A stretch of 64,000 bases of DNA, taken from assembly GCF_000091045.1 (NCBI RefSeq), contig NC_006686.1:757501-821500 (forward strand), written 5' to 3'. The DNA comes from Cryptococcus deneoformans JEC21 (taxonomy: Eukaryota > Basidiomycota > Tremellomycetes > Tremellales > Cryptococcaceae). Positions 53,168 through 64,000 of this stretch are shown piece by piece. Made by a program: the position numbers and the translations under genes. Within the stretch, counting starts at the first letter, position 1. Every line of letters starts with the position of its first letter. The notes below the pieces were generated by a model. That model was given only the letters and a program-made list of their open reading frames with translations. It made no database searches and was not told where the DNA came from.

Positions 53168-56100
53168 CTAAAACGCGAAGATACCAGCTCCTCTCCTGCG
53201 GCCGCCGCCAAATGGATGGCAGACCGCCGCACTGACAAACAGACCGACGCTACATGCCCTAGTTAGCCGTCGCTCATACATGCCTACACTGCCGATGACT
53301 CACGTCAAACCAATCGCAACGGCCACCAACTGCTCGGCCACAGAGAAACCGTCGCTATACGCCGTGGAAGACCCACTAGACGATTCGGTCGCAAAGTTGA
53401 AGATACCACCGTTGGACAAACCGGACGGCAATTGGATGAGAATACCAGGCACCGTCACGGGGAAAGACGAACCCTGTGAGACATTCGTCAGTGATTGTCC
53501 GAATTATCCAACCGCAAAGGCGAAAAGACTCACGTTGGAGAATCGTCCATAAATGTTACCCAGGGTACCAACCACAAAACTACCAATAGCAGAGGTCAAA
53601 TCCGATCGGCCAGGGAACGCCAACGCCGAAAAGTGATTGGACGTCCATCCAGCACACGAAATAATGACCATCACAGGCTAGAAAACGAGTAAGAAATATA
53701 TATGGAAAGACTGAATGGATGTCCCAACTTACCAGCTCTTTGGCCCATAACGGCTGCTGATTCTTGAGTGATAGACCGAGGGAGAACCCTGGGGCACACA
53801 AGAAGTCTAATAAAAAATAAGCCTTCGAATAGGCAAGTTCCAGCAATCCAAATACTCACACCACCAAGCCGACGGAGTTTCCATGTACCAAGGGGACCCG
53901 CTATAATGAGTGTTCCCACAGGTATAGTCATTTGAGTTTAACACCTTTGTGGAGGATGAGCATTTAACAAGTATGACATGAATAATCGCGCTCTCCAGCT
54001 GACTTACATCGTGCTTCGTTATCTTGGAATAGATGACGGCACCCATGGAAATACCAAAACCGAGGAAAAGAGAGTAGATAACACCTGGTTGGCGATTAGA
54101 GACTGCCTTGATCATTTTTGGAAACATGGTCAACTCACTATAACCAATTCGTACAGCGCCTGCAGTGATGTTTCTGGAAGCCAACTCTAAAGCGCCCGAC
54201 AAGACGATATAACCAGGAAGGATTAAAACTACTCCACCACTGACCAACGCTGTATAACAGAAAACCTTTGTCGAGGCCAGAGCTGCAGCAACAAAGGAAA
54301 TAAGCGTGGCAATGGCGATTTCAAATACGTTGGAGAACATGTCGTTTCGAGCCGCAAGCATTTGAACACCGACGAGTGTAGCACCGAGTACCATGGACAT
54401 GAGGGCGTCGATGAAAGAACTGTGACATTTTCAGTGACTATTCCGATTTGATGCCTGGCGGATAAGCCGGAAACTCACCCATAGAAAGCCATCACAGAAA
54501 TAAATGCGGAACAAAGGGCACCGATAGCCAGAGTCTGCCACCAAGTATAGTAGACTGGCGTCGTCATCAAAACATCAAGGTCTTTGCTGGCCTGATCAAC
54601 AGACATCTTGTCATGGACGACATTCCAATACAGGTGATGGGTGGCTTGAAGCTTGCCTAGATCGAGGCCAGTAGACTGTTTCAAGAATTTGGTCTCGGAC
54701 GTGTGTGTAGCGTCATCACCAAAAGAGACGAGCATAGTTCCAGGAAGATAGACGACTTGACAATTGATCTCAAGCACCTTGGCAGTAGCCTGGATTTGCG
54801 TCTCAAGACGGTGAGAAGGAGAGCCAAACCTACCAGACCACAAATTAGCATTGCAAAATTTCCGTTTGAAGAAAACAAAAGCCAAAACGAACATCATCAA
54901 GGCACGAGCAAGCTTGAGCAAGAACTGTTGTCTCGACAGAATGGCAGCAACGTGTTGAATAATCTTCAAAGTAGTCAGTATACGACTCAAAAGCGTGGAT
55001 CGTTCGCACTCACAAAGATCTCCTGCTTCTTCCTAGCCTCCCTCGCCTTCTTTCTCTTTTTCTTTTCCGCTTCCCACTCCTTTCGACGCCGCTCATCTTC
55101 AGTCAATGGCCTGTGGAAGTAATCGGCACCGCCTTTCTCAGGAGGCGTTGATCCCAAAGGCGTTTTCCCGCCGAGCAGCCACTTTTCGGCATTCTTGATT
55201 TGCTTTCCGCCGCCTTTTACCGCTGCGACAGGGAGATGGGCCAATGACTCGAGATGCAAGCCCGTTTTGGGACGTTTTTTGCCCCCAAGGCTTAAAGTAC
55301 TCTCGTTTGCTTTACGCATGCTCATAAGGTCGTCGCTCGATATAGCTTTCTTGCCACCGAAAGAGTTGCCGCTGTCATCCTTGGGAGACTCGCCGTTGCC
55401 GGAAACGGCTGTAGATGAATGAATGGATGCCGGACGAGAACCACTTCGGGAGCCCGCTCCAGAACTGGGACGGGAAGGCGGTCGCCAAGGCCCCTTACGC
55501 GTCTCATCGTTGACATCCCCAAGTGAGTACCTGTTCAACTGATAACCGGGGCGCCTAGCAGCCGGGGCAAGAGTGGAAGCGGCCGGAGTAGCAGCACCTG
55601 AAAGGTTTTGAGTATTTTGAATGAGAGCGCCAAATACACCTCCCGCGTTCCTAGCTGCGTCCGGACGATTGTACTGCAGCTGCTCCTTTGCCCTCTGGAA
55701 GAATCCCTTGAATCCAGGGGATCCAGGTGTGTCGTCGTACCTAGATTGGGTACGCGAATATTCGTGATCTTGACCTGAATCGGGGCCGAAACCTGGTGAG
55801 GTTGGAGAAGTCGGATCATTGGGATCCAGCGAACCTTGGGAAACGCGGGGAGGTTGCACGTTGGACGGACGAGGTTGATCATGCACTGCAAATGCAGGAA
55901 GACCTTCGTCTGCCGATCGCCTGCCGAGGTGCCGCCACGCATGTCTTCCCCCTTTAGCAGCTGATCGCTCATCTCCAGACGAATACTCATCTTCAGATCC
56001 TCGCCTTGAACTGGCGGCAGAAGTATTGGCAGAATGTTGGTCATTCTGCTGACCGTATAATGCTAGGAGAGAAGATAGAACAGAAGCTCCACCGGGAACA

Positions 56101-56987
56101 GCCCCTCCGCCAAAACCGCCAGCCGACGGACCTTTTCTAGGCTCCGGATATCTCGCGGCAAAGGCATCTTGAGAAGCCCTGTCGTGCTCACCACTCCTTC
56201 GTTTCTCTTCCTCCTCTCCATCGTCACCACGTTTCCTGTTTGGCGCTGCTGCATTAAGAGCCCCTTTGACAGCTCCAGCACCCCTCACCCTTCTTCTCAA
56301 CACACCCCACTTGCCAGTGTGGGCCCTGACTAGATCTTTAGCTGTGTCGTTCTGATTCTCCCTCGACATTTGCGGAATATTGGGAAGTCCGTCTGTTTCT
56401 CCTGGTGCGATATACTGAGAGACATGACCACGCATACCGTTATCAATGAGATTTGATTCGTACATTGTTTCATCGGTATCGTGCCTCTCGATGTCTGGGC
56501 GCTGAGGAGGATCAACATCAGTTCGATAGTCATAATCTTCTTCGTCGTCTGTTCCATGGCGCGTAACGCTTCCACTTGCACTGCTTTGTCTGCTAAGCTG
56601 ACTAGGGGGACGTCTTCCGGCACCTCCAGATCTGTGCCTTTCTAACGCGTCCCGGAATTCGTCGATATTACTGGGATCGAGAGTCTGCGGAGAACCTGGG
56701 GCGGGCTCTACAGGTTGAAGCTGGACGATATGGGGATCAGACGTCCATTGTACGCGTCGCGGAGTTTTGACACCTGGACCCAAGTGTTGAAGATTCGATA
56801 ACACTGGACGCGGAGAGGCTATCTCAGATGGAGGAGAAAGATGGGAATGAGGAGAACCCGCGGGCATGGGACTGCCATTGATACCCGATTTGATAGACTG
56901 GCCATCGTCGTGACTGGTGGCCTCCAGCTGTAAAGTCGGTGGCGATGTGTCTGTAGGAGGCTGGAAGGGATTGTCGGGAATAGACAT
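53168..56987 (-). CDS. Prm10/ThrE-family (DUF1212) multipass membrane protein
   Basis: Nine exons, 56987-55014, 54963-54893, 54829-54479, 54419-54008, 53944-53860, 53806-53733, 53677-53534, 53473-53304 and 53258-53168, give 1123 residues. The first 650 residues are disordered, rich in Ser, Pro, Gly and Arg, ending in a basic helix (EKKKRKKAREARKKQ). The remainder is the ThrE domain: FGSPSHRLETQIQATAKVLEI, a soluble segment, then about ten hydrophobic helices, ending in the family signature FGGGRRRGAGIFAF. Bacterial ThrE exports threonine and serine; yeast Prm10 is pheromone-regulated with unknown transport activity. Substrate unknown. A donor and acceptor upstream (57252 and 57079) suggest a 174-nt leader intron. 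Confidence 0.92.
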
Positions 56988-57332
56988 GGTTGGATGAAGA
57001 GCAGTGCCAAGAAAGATTCGGGTAGCCTGTCACGCGTTCGATAAAGCTGTCTGTGAATGAAGAAAGCAACGCAAATGTCTACAGGGATACACGGATCGCG
57101 GGCGAGTCACGAGTGGATTCAGAAAAGATAATAAGAATATACAATGATTGTGACAGGCTATAGCAAAGATCAGTTGGCATCTAGAGTAGATACTGAAGTC
57201 GAGGCCTGATGAATGCTCGCGAACGAACAGAAAAGTGTTACTGCGCACTTACACGTTTAGACCTGCTCGTAATGTCGATGAAAAAATTGGCTGGCTTGTG
57301 CTTGTAGCTGTGAATACAAACTATGCTGTGTG

Positions 57333-58062
57333 TTATGAGAGAATGGTCTGGACCGCGATTCGCCCTATGTAATAGTCGATGACAAACGTGAGTCGTGGAG
57401 TGGGAAAGGCTGTGTGTGCCGGGTGCCGTAGCACAGCTAACAGGGTGCCGCGATGAGATAGGACGTCCGAGTACGGAAATGAGTGTGTGGGGATGATATG
57501 GTGAACCCTAGAGGGAGACGATTCACGCTGAAGGGTGTATAGGACAGAACAGTTGTTGAGGACAAGATGAAAGATGAAAGATGAAAGATGAAGACGAAAG
57601 CACACTGCTATTACAGGGTAGCAATCGCGTAGTTGCAGGGTTCGCAATGTAAATAGTGGAGCGGGGAATTCAAAAAAAAACCAAAAAGCAAACAAACAGC
57701 TAGCGCCCAAAAATGAAAGGGTGGTCGGCGGGCGGCGGGCGGCGCACGACGGAGGCTGAGTCTGGACCTCTGCCACGCGACGTAACAAGTTGTTGGATAA
57801 TTCAACTAAGACGCAAGAAAACAGCGCGTTTGTCGTCTCGAGGTCCTTAGTAACAAGTAAGCTACTATACTGACTACTGAGCATTGGACACCTGCTCTTG
57901 GTCCTTCTCGATGGTTAATGGTTTGTTTGCATTTGTGGTTTGCGGCCCTTTCATTGACCTCGGTTTTGGTGCTCGTAAGTGGCGTTCTGGGGTTTTAGGG
58001 TTATCGCTTGTCGATGATGGAGCGTGACCGCGGGGTAACAGGGAATCTGGGGGACCTGTCAT
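57333..58062 (-). CDS. weak candidate gene, unidentified
   Basis: A 57-codon exon (58062-57892, MTGPPDSLLPRGHAPSS..) can be joined in phase through a GTGTCC..CTAAG intron (46 nt) to a frame starting DLETTNALFSCVLVELSNNLLRRVAEVQ at 57845 and continuing to 57333. The first about 100 residues have coding-like composition (Pro/Lys rich, then an amphipathic helix), but the tail looks like random translation. The true 3' end may be an unrecognised further splice or stop. It could equally be leader sequence of the transporter gene. Confidence 0.25.
57565..57592 (+). repeat. heptanucleotide microsatellite (AGATGAA)4
   Basis: Four exact copies of AGATGAA, 28 bases. It lies about 580 bases upstream of the transporter gene start. 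Confidence 0.9.
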
Positions 58063-59367
58063 CTATCCATATTCCACAGTCCCACGGCCCATGTACCGAG
58101 AAAGAAAAGGCTCGGAACACATGATAAGAAACGAGACAACATCAAGCATCAAGACGATATATCTACTACTACTACTAGACTACTCTAACTACTACATAGT
58201 ACAGCCCCATAAGTGGGGGGGGCCAGCAGGAAGTATCCACCAACGCCATTAGCCACAATCGCCAGCAGCAGAGCAGTCAACAAACAACAAATTCAAATTT
58301 ACAGAAAACAGAAACCATCTAAATTTAAATTTAGCAACTGGCGGGTCGTAGAGGTCATGCGTAGTCTTCGGTTTTCAAACCCCACAGTATTTACATCTCT
58401 GCGCTTTTTTTGCTCCCTGAAGAACAAGAAGTGAGTCAGTCACCGGCCAGCCAGCATCAGCAACAGAGCTATTGTGCGGATCAAGTGAACAACTCCTGCG
58501 TCAGCGAGCACGCGAATCAAAGCCGCGGAGGGCCTCTTCTCTTTTTCATCAATCAATTACAACGCTCAGAGCACACGAGTACAGAAATAATAGTAATGGT
58601 TGATGTACTTTTTACTGCGACTGGGCACCGGGGCAGGCATCTGCTCCTATTATCATCCACTACTACTACCCAGTACGCAATAATAATGCCCTTGTTCTCT
58701 TCGCTCGGTTTAGTGCCAATGCGGTCCCATTCATCAGTCATCATCGTCACCAGCAACCAGCAACCGCGTTCCGACCCTATTTCCTTCATATTTCCCATAT
58801 TTCACATTTCGCACTTTATTACCACTTTATTACTTACTTTAGTTGGGTCATTATATAATGAATTTCCTCCGCAAGGCATTCAGGGATAGGATCTCTTCCT
58901 CCAACTTTGCCCATTTCCCACTTCCACTTGTTGACTCCCTTCTCTTCTGCATTCTCTTCCAGCAGACCACCGCTTGAGACGACCAGGGGTTTGAATGCCC
59001 CACCAGTTCGCCAGGGGGTTTACTCTTTTGACCCTGGCTGCCCTGTTTTGAAATGATTATTAGAAGTTAGTTGGAGCCAACGGATGATCCTTCTCTAATG
59101 AAATAAGGCATGCAAAATCTCACTTATTATGTAAACAACCCAAAAGTCGGCCTCTGCCGCTTCTCAATGAAGAATGATGATGCACCCTTCCTCCTGGACT
59201 CCTGCACGTCTTCGCTGTCACTTGGTTGTTTTCGCTCAGACGCTACCGAAGGCTCAACAATCACTCGTCTAGCCACCACCGACGGACCTGCATTCTCGTG
59301 CAACGGCGTCATATCTCAACCTTTAGGGGTTCTTTACCAATTGCAAGCCTGCTGGAAATAACGCACA

Positions 59368-60189
59368 ATGTGGTTAAGTGACGGGCAAAGTGAGTCCATT
59401 GCGGTCCTTGGGGCTCTTGACTGCTGACTTCTTTTCTATTCATTATCTAGAGATTGGAATCGCCCTCGTGGCTTTCGGCATATTCTTCCAGTTCTTAGGT
59501 ATGTCTTATGCCGCGAGGCTTCTGCTCTACATGACGCTCATAGACGCGCAGGTATCATACTGTTCTTTGATGGCCCTTTCCTTGCTCTGGGAAACGTCAG
59601 TATCGCCGTGAACGACCCTGGTAGAAAGTGGAACAGCGAGACTAATTTACCATGATATTTATAGATCTTGTTCCTTTCAGGACTCCCACTTATTATTGGC
59701 TTAACGAAGACTTTTTACTTCTTCTCGCGTCGTGAGAAATGGAGAGGAACTCTTTGCTTCTTTGGTGGAATGTAAGTCTCGTTATACAAGATTGATTACC
59801 TGGGGAAAGGTTCACGAGTAATTCCCAGTGAGGAGTGGGATATCATGGGAAATTTGCTGATATTCACTTACACAGAATACTCGTTTTTGCTAAACGGCCA
59901 ATCATTGGAATCATCATAGAATTTGTGGGATTCATCGGTCTCTTTGGGTTTGTTTTACGTGTTAATCGTCTGCGCCAATTTTTCCTGACGCCTTGGGTGT
60001 ATAGCTCCTTTTTCCCTGTTATTCTTCAAGCCCTCCGACAAACACCATTCATTGGGCCCATCCTGTCTTTACCGTACATACGAGGGGTGGGTGCTTCTTA
60101 GACATGACTCTCCGTCATACTCGTCATTGCTTATGATATTTTTACAGGCTGCAGACAGGCTCGCTGGCGTCCGACAAAGTGCTGTTTGA
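59368..60189 (+). CDS. GOT1: vesicle transport protein Got1
   Basis: Seven exons, 59368-59389, 59451-59498, 59552-59595, 59665-59771, 59876-59947, 60005-60086 and 60148-60189, give 138 residues, exactly the family size. Got1 is a small four-pass membrane protein of the ER and Golgi that supports ER-to-Golgi and Golgi transport. Sequence features: KIGIALVAFGIFFQFLG (TM1), FLALGNILFLSGLPLIIG (TM2), TFYFFSRREKWRGTLCFFGGI (loop and TM3), KRPIIGIIIEFVGFIGLFG, and the C-terminal FFPVIL..RQTPFIGPIL followed by a short tail. More than half of the gene length is intron. Confidence 0.96.
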
Positions 60190-60627
60190 TGTTTGCAGAA
60201 AAAAAAATTGAATAGATGTCGCAGTCAGAGGGTGACTGTCGGCGCTGCAATGAATAAACGTTGATTCACAGCCGTCGGCAAAAGTTGGTCATCTTGGGCT
60301 TATCTTCATTCACACGTTGAAGCATGATCGCGATGTTGCCACCATCTAGCACGAATACATTAATCCTGATACAGACAACTGATACTGAAGCAGACAAAAA
60401 AAGAGAACTCATATAGACAACTCAAGAGCGATGAGACGAGAAATGTAGTGATAACCAGAAAGTGATGTGCGAGAAAATCTATGTATGAAATGATTATCTT
60501 CCAACGTCCCAACAAGTACAGCCACTCTTAATTCCGCCAACGGGCGTTTCTAAAAAAAAAAAAAAAGATCAATCTCTCGTGCGAGAGAAAGGCTGGATCT
60601 TGACGACGTCGGTTGTTTACTGGGATA
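60190..60627. other. intergenic, convergent 3' region
   Basis: About 440 bases between the stops of GOT1 and the small low-complexity protein gene. Contains A9 and A15 tracts (60199-60207 and about 60552-60566); nothing else seen. Confidence 0.4.
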
Positions 60628-61396
60628 CTACCGATTTTGGCGGTTAAACCCTTGCCACTGATCTTTCCCCTGGTCTTCCCAAAGAGGCTTGAAAGCATCT
60701 TCGGCGAAACCACCGGTATCTTTCGGACTAGCTTTTATGGGAAGCACCGAGGCGTGATATGGCCTCTCCTCCGGCTCGTCCCCAGTAAATCCTTGATTTC
60801 TCTGTCGCCACTGTCCTTCCTCCCTTTGCTGATTGCTGTTTGGCACGATGGGCTGGATCGGCCGGCCGGTAAAGCTTGTGCCCATATTTGGCATGGGCAC
60901 CGACCAGCCTTCATGCACATGATGGGCGACTTCAAAATCCCCGCCTGCTGATCCGCCTCCGCCACCGCTAACGCCACCAGCACTGGGACCAGCGCCATTG
61001 ATCTTGGATATGGGAGATGTGGAAAAAAGGAAACCGGCATTCGGCGGTGGGGTGTTCCATGAGGAGGCCGGGGCGGGAGGGGGCATACCGGCGGCTGAGA
61101 CGGATGTTGTGGTACATGGTGGGATGGGGCGATGGACAGGCGGCGGTAAGGGATTGTTGATCGTCTGTGCTAGTTTGGCCTGTGGGAATGAGCGATGGAA
61201 GTGAGAAAGTCAGCGGGACGTCGTTGGGTGGTGAAACGGGATATGGAAAATAGAGAAAAGAGACAAAAAAGATGGGCAAGTCGGGCTGGGAAGCCGGGCG
61301 AGAAAAACTCACATGAAGGTCTCGGATGTCGTTCCCCTGCTGGCCTGCGTGGAGGCCGCCTGAGATGGTGGCGATGAGGTCTTCTATGCTGGCCAT
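60628..61396 (-). CDS. unidentified Pro/Gly-rich protein with short conserved-looking N-terminus
   Basis: Exons 61396-61313 and 61179-60628 give 211 residues. The first 40 residues (ASIEDLIATISGGLHAGQQ, NDIRDLHAKLAQTI) form an amphipathic segment of the kind seen at the start of several small fungal proteins. The rest is disordered, Pro- and Gly-rich (SAGGVSGGGGGSAGG) and ends in basic residues. No catalytic motif or membrane segment is present. The intron (61180-61312, 133 nt) has good GTGAGT and CACAG borders. Function unknown. Followed on the same strand by ERG27 upstream (238 bp between them). Confidence 0.75.
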
Positions 61397-61634
61397 GGGG
61401 AGCGTGGGCCGTATACAGGAAATGGTAATGTTATAGTATAGAGGACAAGACGGGGCGGGATCGATTGTGATGTTTTAGTTATCGGCTGGACATCCGGTTC
61501 TCGGGTACTTATTTCCTCGCTCCTTTGTGTCATTGCAGTAAATAACATCGTTATTAACGCCCAGTCTTCCGAAATCGGCGATACTTGGCAACAAATCTGT
61601 ACAAGTATCTATGCATCTCCATATATATAATCCT

Positions 61635-63136
61635 CTACTCCAGCCCCTCCCGTCTCCGCCATTCTCTCCGAACAACTTCACATCGATCCGCAAACCCCTT
61701 GGGCAATCCCAGTGCATCCGCCTCTTCCCACCGATCAATCTCCCCGTACCCGACCTTTGTGTTGCCCCACCTCTGCGCTCGAACCTCAAACTTTTGCGCA
61801 GGTACTTGCGAGGGGGAGAGGAGGAACGCTGCTGGGATAAGAGCCGCGTAGAGCATTGGCAGGGCGCCTTGGTCAGCGTAGACGGGGTGGTACGGTGAGC
61901 CAAGTAATCGGCACTAAAGTAAGATGAGCATATTGGGGCATTCTTTCTTGGCGCGAGCGTTAGGAAAAAAAAAAAACCGCACGTACGATATAAAAGGACA
62001 GCCAGTACCAGAACCACTTGAACTTGATCCACCACGCCCATGCTCCTAATCCAGCATTGAAAAAGTTGGTGGCTACACACCCAGGTTCTATTGTCAGTAC
62101 TCTGACTCCCCTGTCATCATCTCTTTTCGTCGTCTCGTCGTTGAATTCTCGATCAAGCTGGAGCATCACCATGTCGCCCATGTATTTACTTGCGCCATAA
62201 GATTCGTCATAATCCAAAAGCATGTAGTCGTCAAGAGGATGATTATTTAGCTTTGAAAGCGTAGCCGTGCCCGAAGAAGTGTAGACCACCCGAGGAGCAA
62301 AAGGAAGTTCGGGAGGAGAGCGGCGAAGCATAGGAAGTAATTCACGAGCCTTGTTGTCTGCAATGTTAGCAGCTGGCAAATTTGTAAGAAGGAATACGGC
62401 CGCACCATGATGTACGGTGCAAGGACGTTTGTACCCCAGACGAGCCCTCTCTCTCCATCTGCACTCTTCGCGCCCTTGATTTCAATGTTAAACTGTGGCT
62501 GGCTAAGGGCAACAGACATGCCGTCTGTGAATATCTGTTTTGTAAACTTGCAATAATCTATGCCACTGAAAGCGCCCATGCCTGCGTTGAGGAAAAGACA
62601 AGTTATGTGAGGGTAGCTGGCTACAGTCAGTCTACCACGTTTGTTGTTGTGTGTGGGACAACGCAGGCTTACCGATTTTTAACGCGTTCAGTGAATGCAA
62701 GGATCCCGTTCGTTCCACCGGGACTGTCGAGGTTGACGCCTTCCCACACTATCCTCAGGCCCTCCAGCCAGCCCTTTTTGACGGCCAGACCCTTTTTCTT
62801 TCGCTTCTCCAGGTCGCTTTTGTGTTTTTTCCAAAGCATGTCTATGGCCTCTTGGGCTTTGGCTCCTGATCTGCAGGCAAGGATGAGAGTCAGCGTCGTA
62901 TCGGGCACAGAGGTCTTGGTGGGCCGGAGCGAGTTGCTGGGTATGGAGTCTCGCATTGACGGGGCGAGGGCTGTGGGCTGGGGTGTGGAGGCTGGGATGG
63001 GGACGGTGGAGGGCAGGGAGAGGTTTGAGAGAAGCTGGTGGCATATCCCGAGCCCGTATCCGCTGTTTGCGCCTGTGACGAGTGCGATGACTCTGTGTGG
63101 GTCATGGTCTGGCTGGGAGCTGGGTGTGCGGCGCAT
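61635..63136 (-). CDS. ERG27: 3-keto-steroid reductase (Erg27, SDR family)
   Basis: Exons 63136-62673, 62616-62406, 62349-61987 and 61913-61635 give 438 residues. Short-chain dehydrogenase motifs: TGANSGYGLG (NADPH loop), LFLNAG, then SSGTATL and the catalytic YGASKY (YxxxK). Erg27 reduces the 3-keto group during C-4 demethylation in ergosterol synthesis; the FTDGMSVALSQPQFNIEIKG block and the SVPDTTLTLILACR strand fit that branch. The protein exceeds yeast Erg27 (347) through a 45-residue Pro/Ser/Thr insert after the first helix and a longer C-terminus. A hydrophobic C-terminal segment (AWAWWIKFKWFWYWLSFYI) suggests membrane association. Divergent from the right-edge gene, 190 bp apart. Confidence 0.9.
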
Positions 63137-63326
63137 GGTGTGCGGTGTGTATAGTGTATATAGATGGGACGAGATGTAAATAAATAAAAAAGTAAATAAT
63201 AATAATTCTGTGGGGGGCGTCGCCGCATCCGCCCGGCGGGGATTTACTCTTTCTCGCGTTGGACGTATTTCCAAGAGTCTCACGCTGCTCAGCTGCGATG
63301 TCCTTATAGTCACACCACCAGCACTC

Positions 63327-64000
63327 ATGAACACCCTGAGTCGTATAGACTCCTACTTCTCCGCCATCGCTTCCCCACCCACATCCCACCCACCACGCAC
63401 CCCGCCACGCCGCCCCCGCCAGACAATCTCCTCCATCAGCGTCCCACCGCCCACAGCACCCCTCATCCTCCGCATAGCCCTCGTGCTATGGAGCATCCTC
63501 CTCACTGTATGGAGGAGCTTTGTCGGGGAGACTCGCGCAACCCGCCGCAGGGGACGCCGCTCCCGCCGCAAGCGTCTCACAGGGCTCAGAGAGCTCGGCG
63601 AGCGGGTCATGATCACGGCCGGGATAGCGTCGCTCGATACTCCGCATGAGCACACAGAGGGAGACGAAGGCAGCGAGGATGACAAGGAAGACGGGTGGGT
63701 TGACCCTGTGACCAGGGGACCGGAGGGTTCGGCAAGCTTGGAGGAAGCACCGCCCGGGGAAGATGAATTCGTGTCGGCCACCACAGCCGCGACTGGTACC
63801 GGTGCAGCAGAGGTAGAGGAAGAACCTGAACCTGATGAGACGACAGTGGCAGCGAAAGACGACAGGCTTGGAGGTCCTGATCCCAACTTTACCTTTCGCC
63901 TGCGCTCGGCGCCCAAGAAGGAGCTGGACGGTACAGAGACCGCTGTCCCGTCACCCGGCCACAAGCCGATTCCTTCATTCCAGCGACCGCCGTCTCCCAC
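63327..64000 (+). CDS. unidentified protein, partial (runs off right edge); possible Nem1-type phosphatase
   Basis: Frame open from ATG 63327 to the edge, 224 codons without stop. The N-terminus is Pro/Arg-rich, then one hydrophobic segment (APLILRIALVLWSILLTVW, about residues 48-66) followed by RRRGRRSRRKR, then an acidic linker and a RLRSAPKKELD..PSPGHKPIPSF region. That order (membrane helix, basic cluster, acidic linker, then a catalytic domain) is what Nem1/Dullard-type CTD phosphatases show before their DxDxT core, but the core lies outside the window, so the name is only a guess. The antiparallel frame at 63353-64000 is its shadow. Confidence 0.65.
   Translation, partial: MNTLSRIDSYFSAIASPPTSHPPRTPPRRPRQTISSISVPPPTAPLILRIALVLWSILLTVWRSFVGETRATRRRGRRSRRKRLTGLRELGERVMITAGIASLDTPHEHTEGDEGSEDDKEDGWVDPVTRGPEGSASLEEAPPGEDEFVSATTAATGTGAAEVEEEPEPDETTVAAKDDRLGGPDPNFTFRLRSAPKKELDGTETAVPSPGHKPIPSFQRPPSP

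Larger units (their letters stand above)
56988..59367. promoter_or_regulatory. long divergent region, transporter / GOT1
   Basis: The longest gap in the window (2.4 kb). It has a likely leader intron of the transporter gene (57079-57252), a heptamer repeat at 57565-57592, a CTA run near 58163-58176, many homopolymer stretches, and a weak gene candidate on the minus strand (57333-58062). Nothing else is supported. Confidence 0.4.

Noticed and set aside
63353..64000. Long 215-codon minus-strand frame at the right edge
   Set aside because: The plus-strand frame over the same bases has a membrane segment, basic cluster and acidic linker with a sensible start. The minus frame is low-complexity Ser/Arg and is its shadow.

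Overview
This is a eukaryotic nuclear window, almost certainly from a basidiomycete yeast of the Tremellomycetes (Cryptococcus or a close relative). Genes are dense, on both strands, and cut by many very short introns (mostly 36-80 nt, GT..AG with CTRAY-like branch points). It encodes a CAP10-like (GT90) glycosyltransferase, a urease accessory protein UreD and a fungal CSL transcription factor. The species call is inference; no rRNA or other marker is present.

All gene models were built by hand by joining reading frames at splice sites. Where exon lists are given, the phases add up to a whole number of codons. No bacterial-type operons, CRISPR arrays, rRNA genes or intact transposons were seen.

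Layout: 1-719 (-) unidentified gene running off the left edge; 1319-2052 (+) unidentified Pro/Ser-rich protein; 2714-5286 (-) glycerol kinase; 5778-8065 (+) GT90 glycosyltransferase; 8319-9267 (-) unidentified; 9392-11122 (+) Cid1-like nucleotidyltransferase; 11747-12680 (-) Asp/Glu/hydantoin racemase; 13111-14487 (+) Mak32-like pfkB protein; 14940-15032 (+) intron-containing tRNA-Tyr; 15470-18895 (+) UTP21; 18988-20955 (-) SLU7; 21148-23090 (+) branch-point binding protein; 24418-27252 (-) RAD54; 28589-31126 (+) GFA1; 31536-33758 (-) sphingoid base kinase; 33948-34931 (+) UreD; 35167-39664 (-) SMC3; 40024-41685 (+) CBF5; 41808-43587 (-) aspartyl aminopeptidase; 43946-44873 (+) RPS17; 45233-45641 (-) small basic protein; 45932-48202 (+) secreted beta-helix membrane protein; 48599-52264 (-) CSL transcription factor; 53168-56987 (-) Prm10/ThrE-like transporter; 57333-58062 (-) weak candidate; 59368-60189 (+) GOT1; 60628-61396 (-) small low-complexity protein; 61635-63136 (-) ERG27; 63327-64000 (+) protein running off the right edge.

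Most of the content is housekeeping: ribosome and snoRNP biogenesis (UTP21, CBF5, RPS17, tRNA-Tyr), splicing (SLU7 head-to-head with the branch-point protein gene), chromosome maintenance (SMC3, RAD54), cell wall and capsule precursors (GFA1, GT90), and lipid and sterol metabolism (sphingoid base kinase, ERG27, glycerol kinase). The more unusual signals are three GC-AG introns (one splitting the catalytic start of GFA1), in-frame mini-introns at the start of both splicing-factor genes, ten GATC sites in about 210 bp beside the tRNA, a cluster of RRxS sites in the glycerol kinase extension, and several unidentified spliced genes. I did not find a convincing new multi-gene system.
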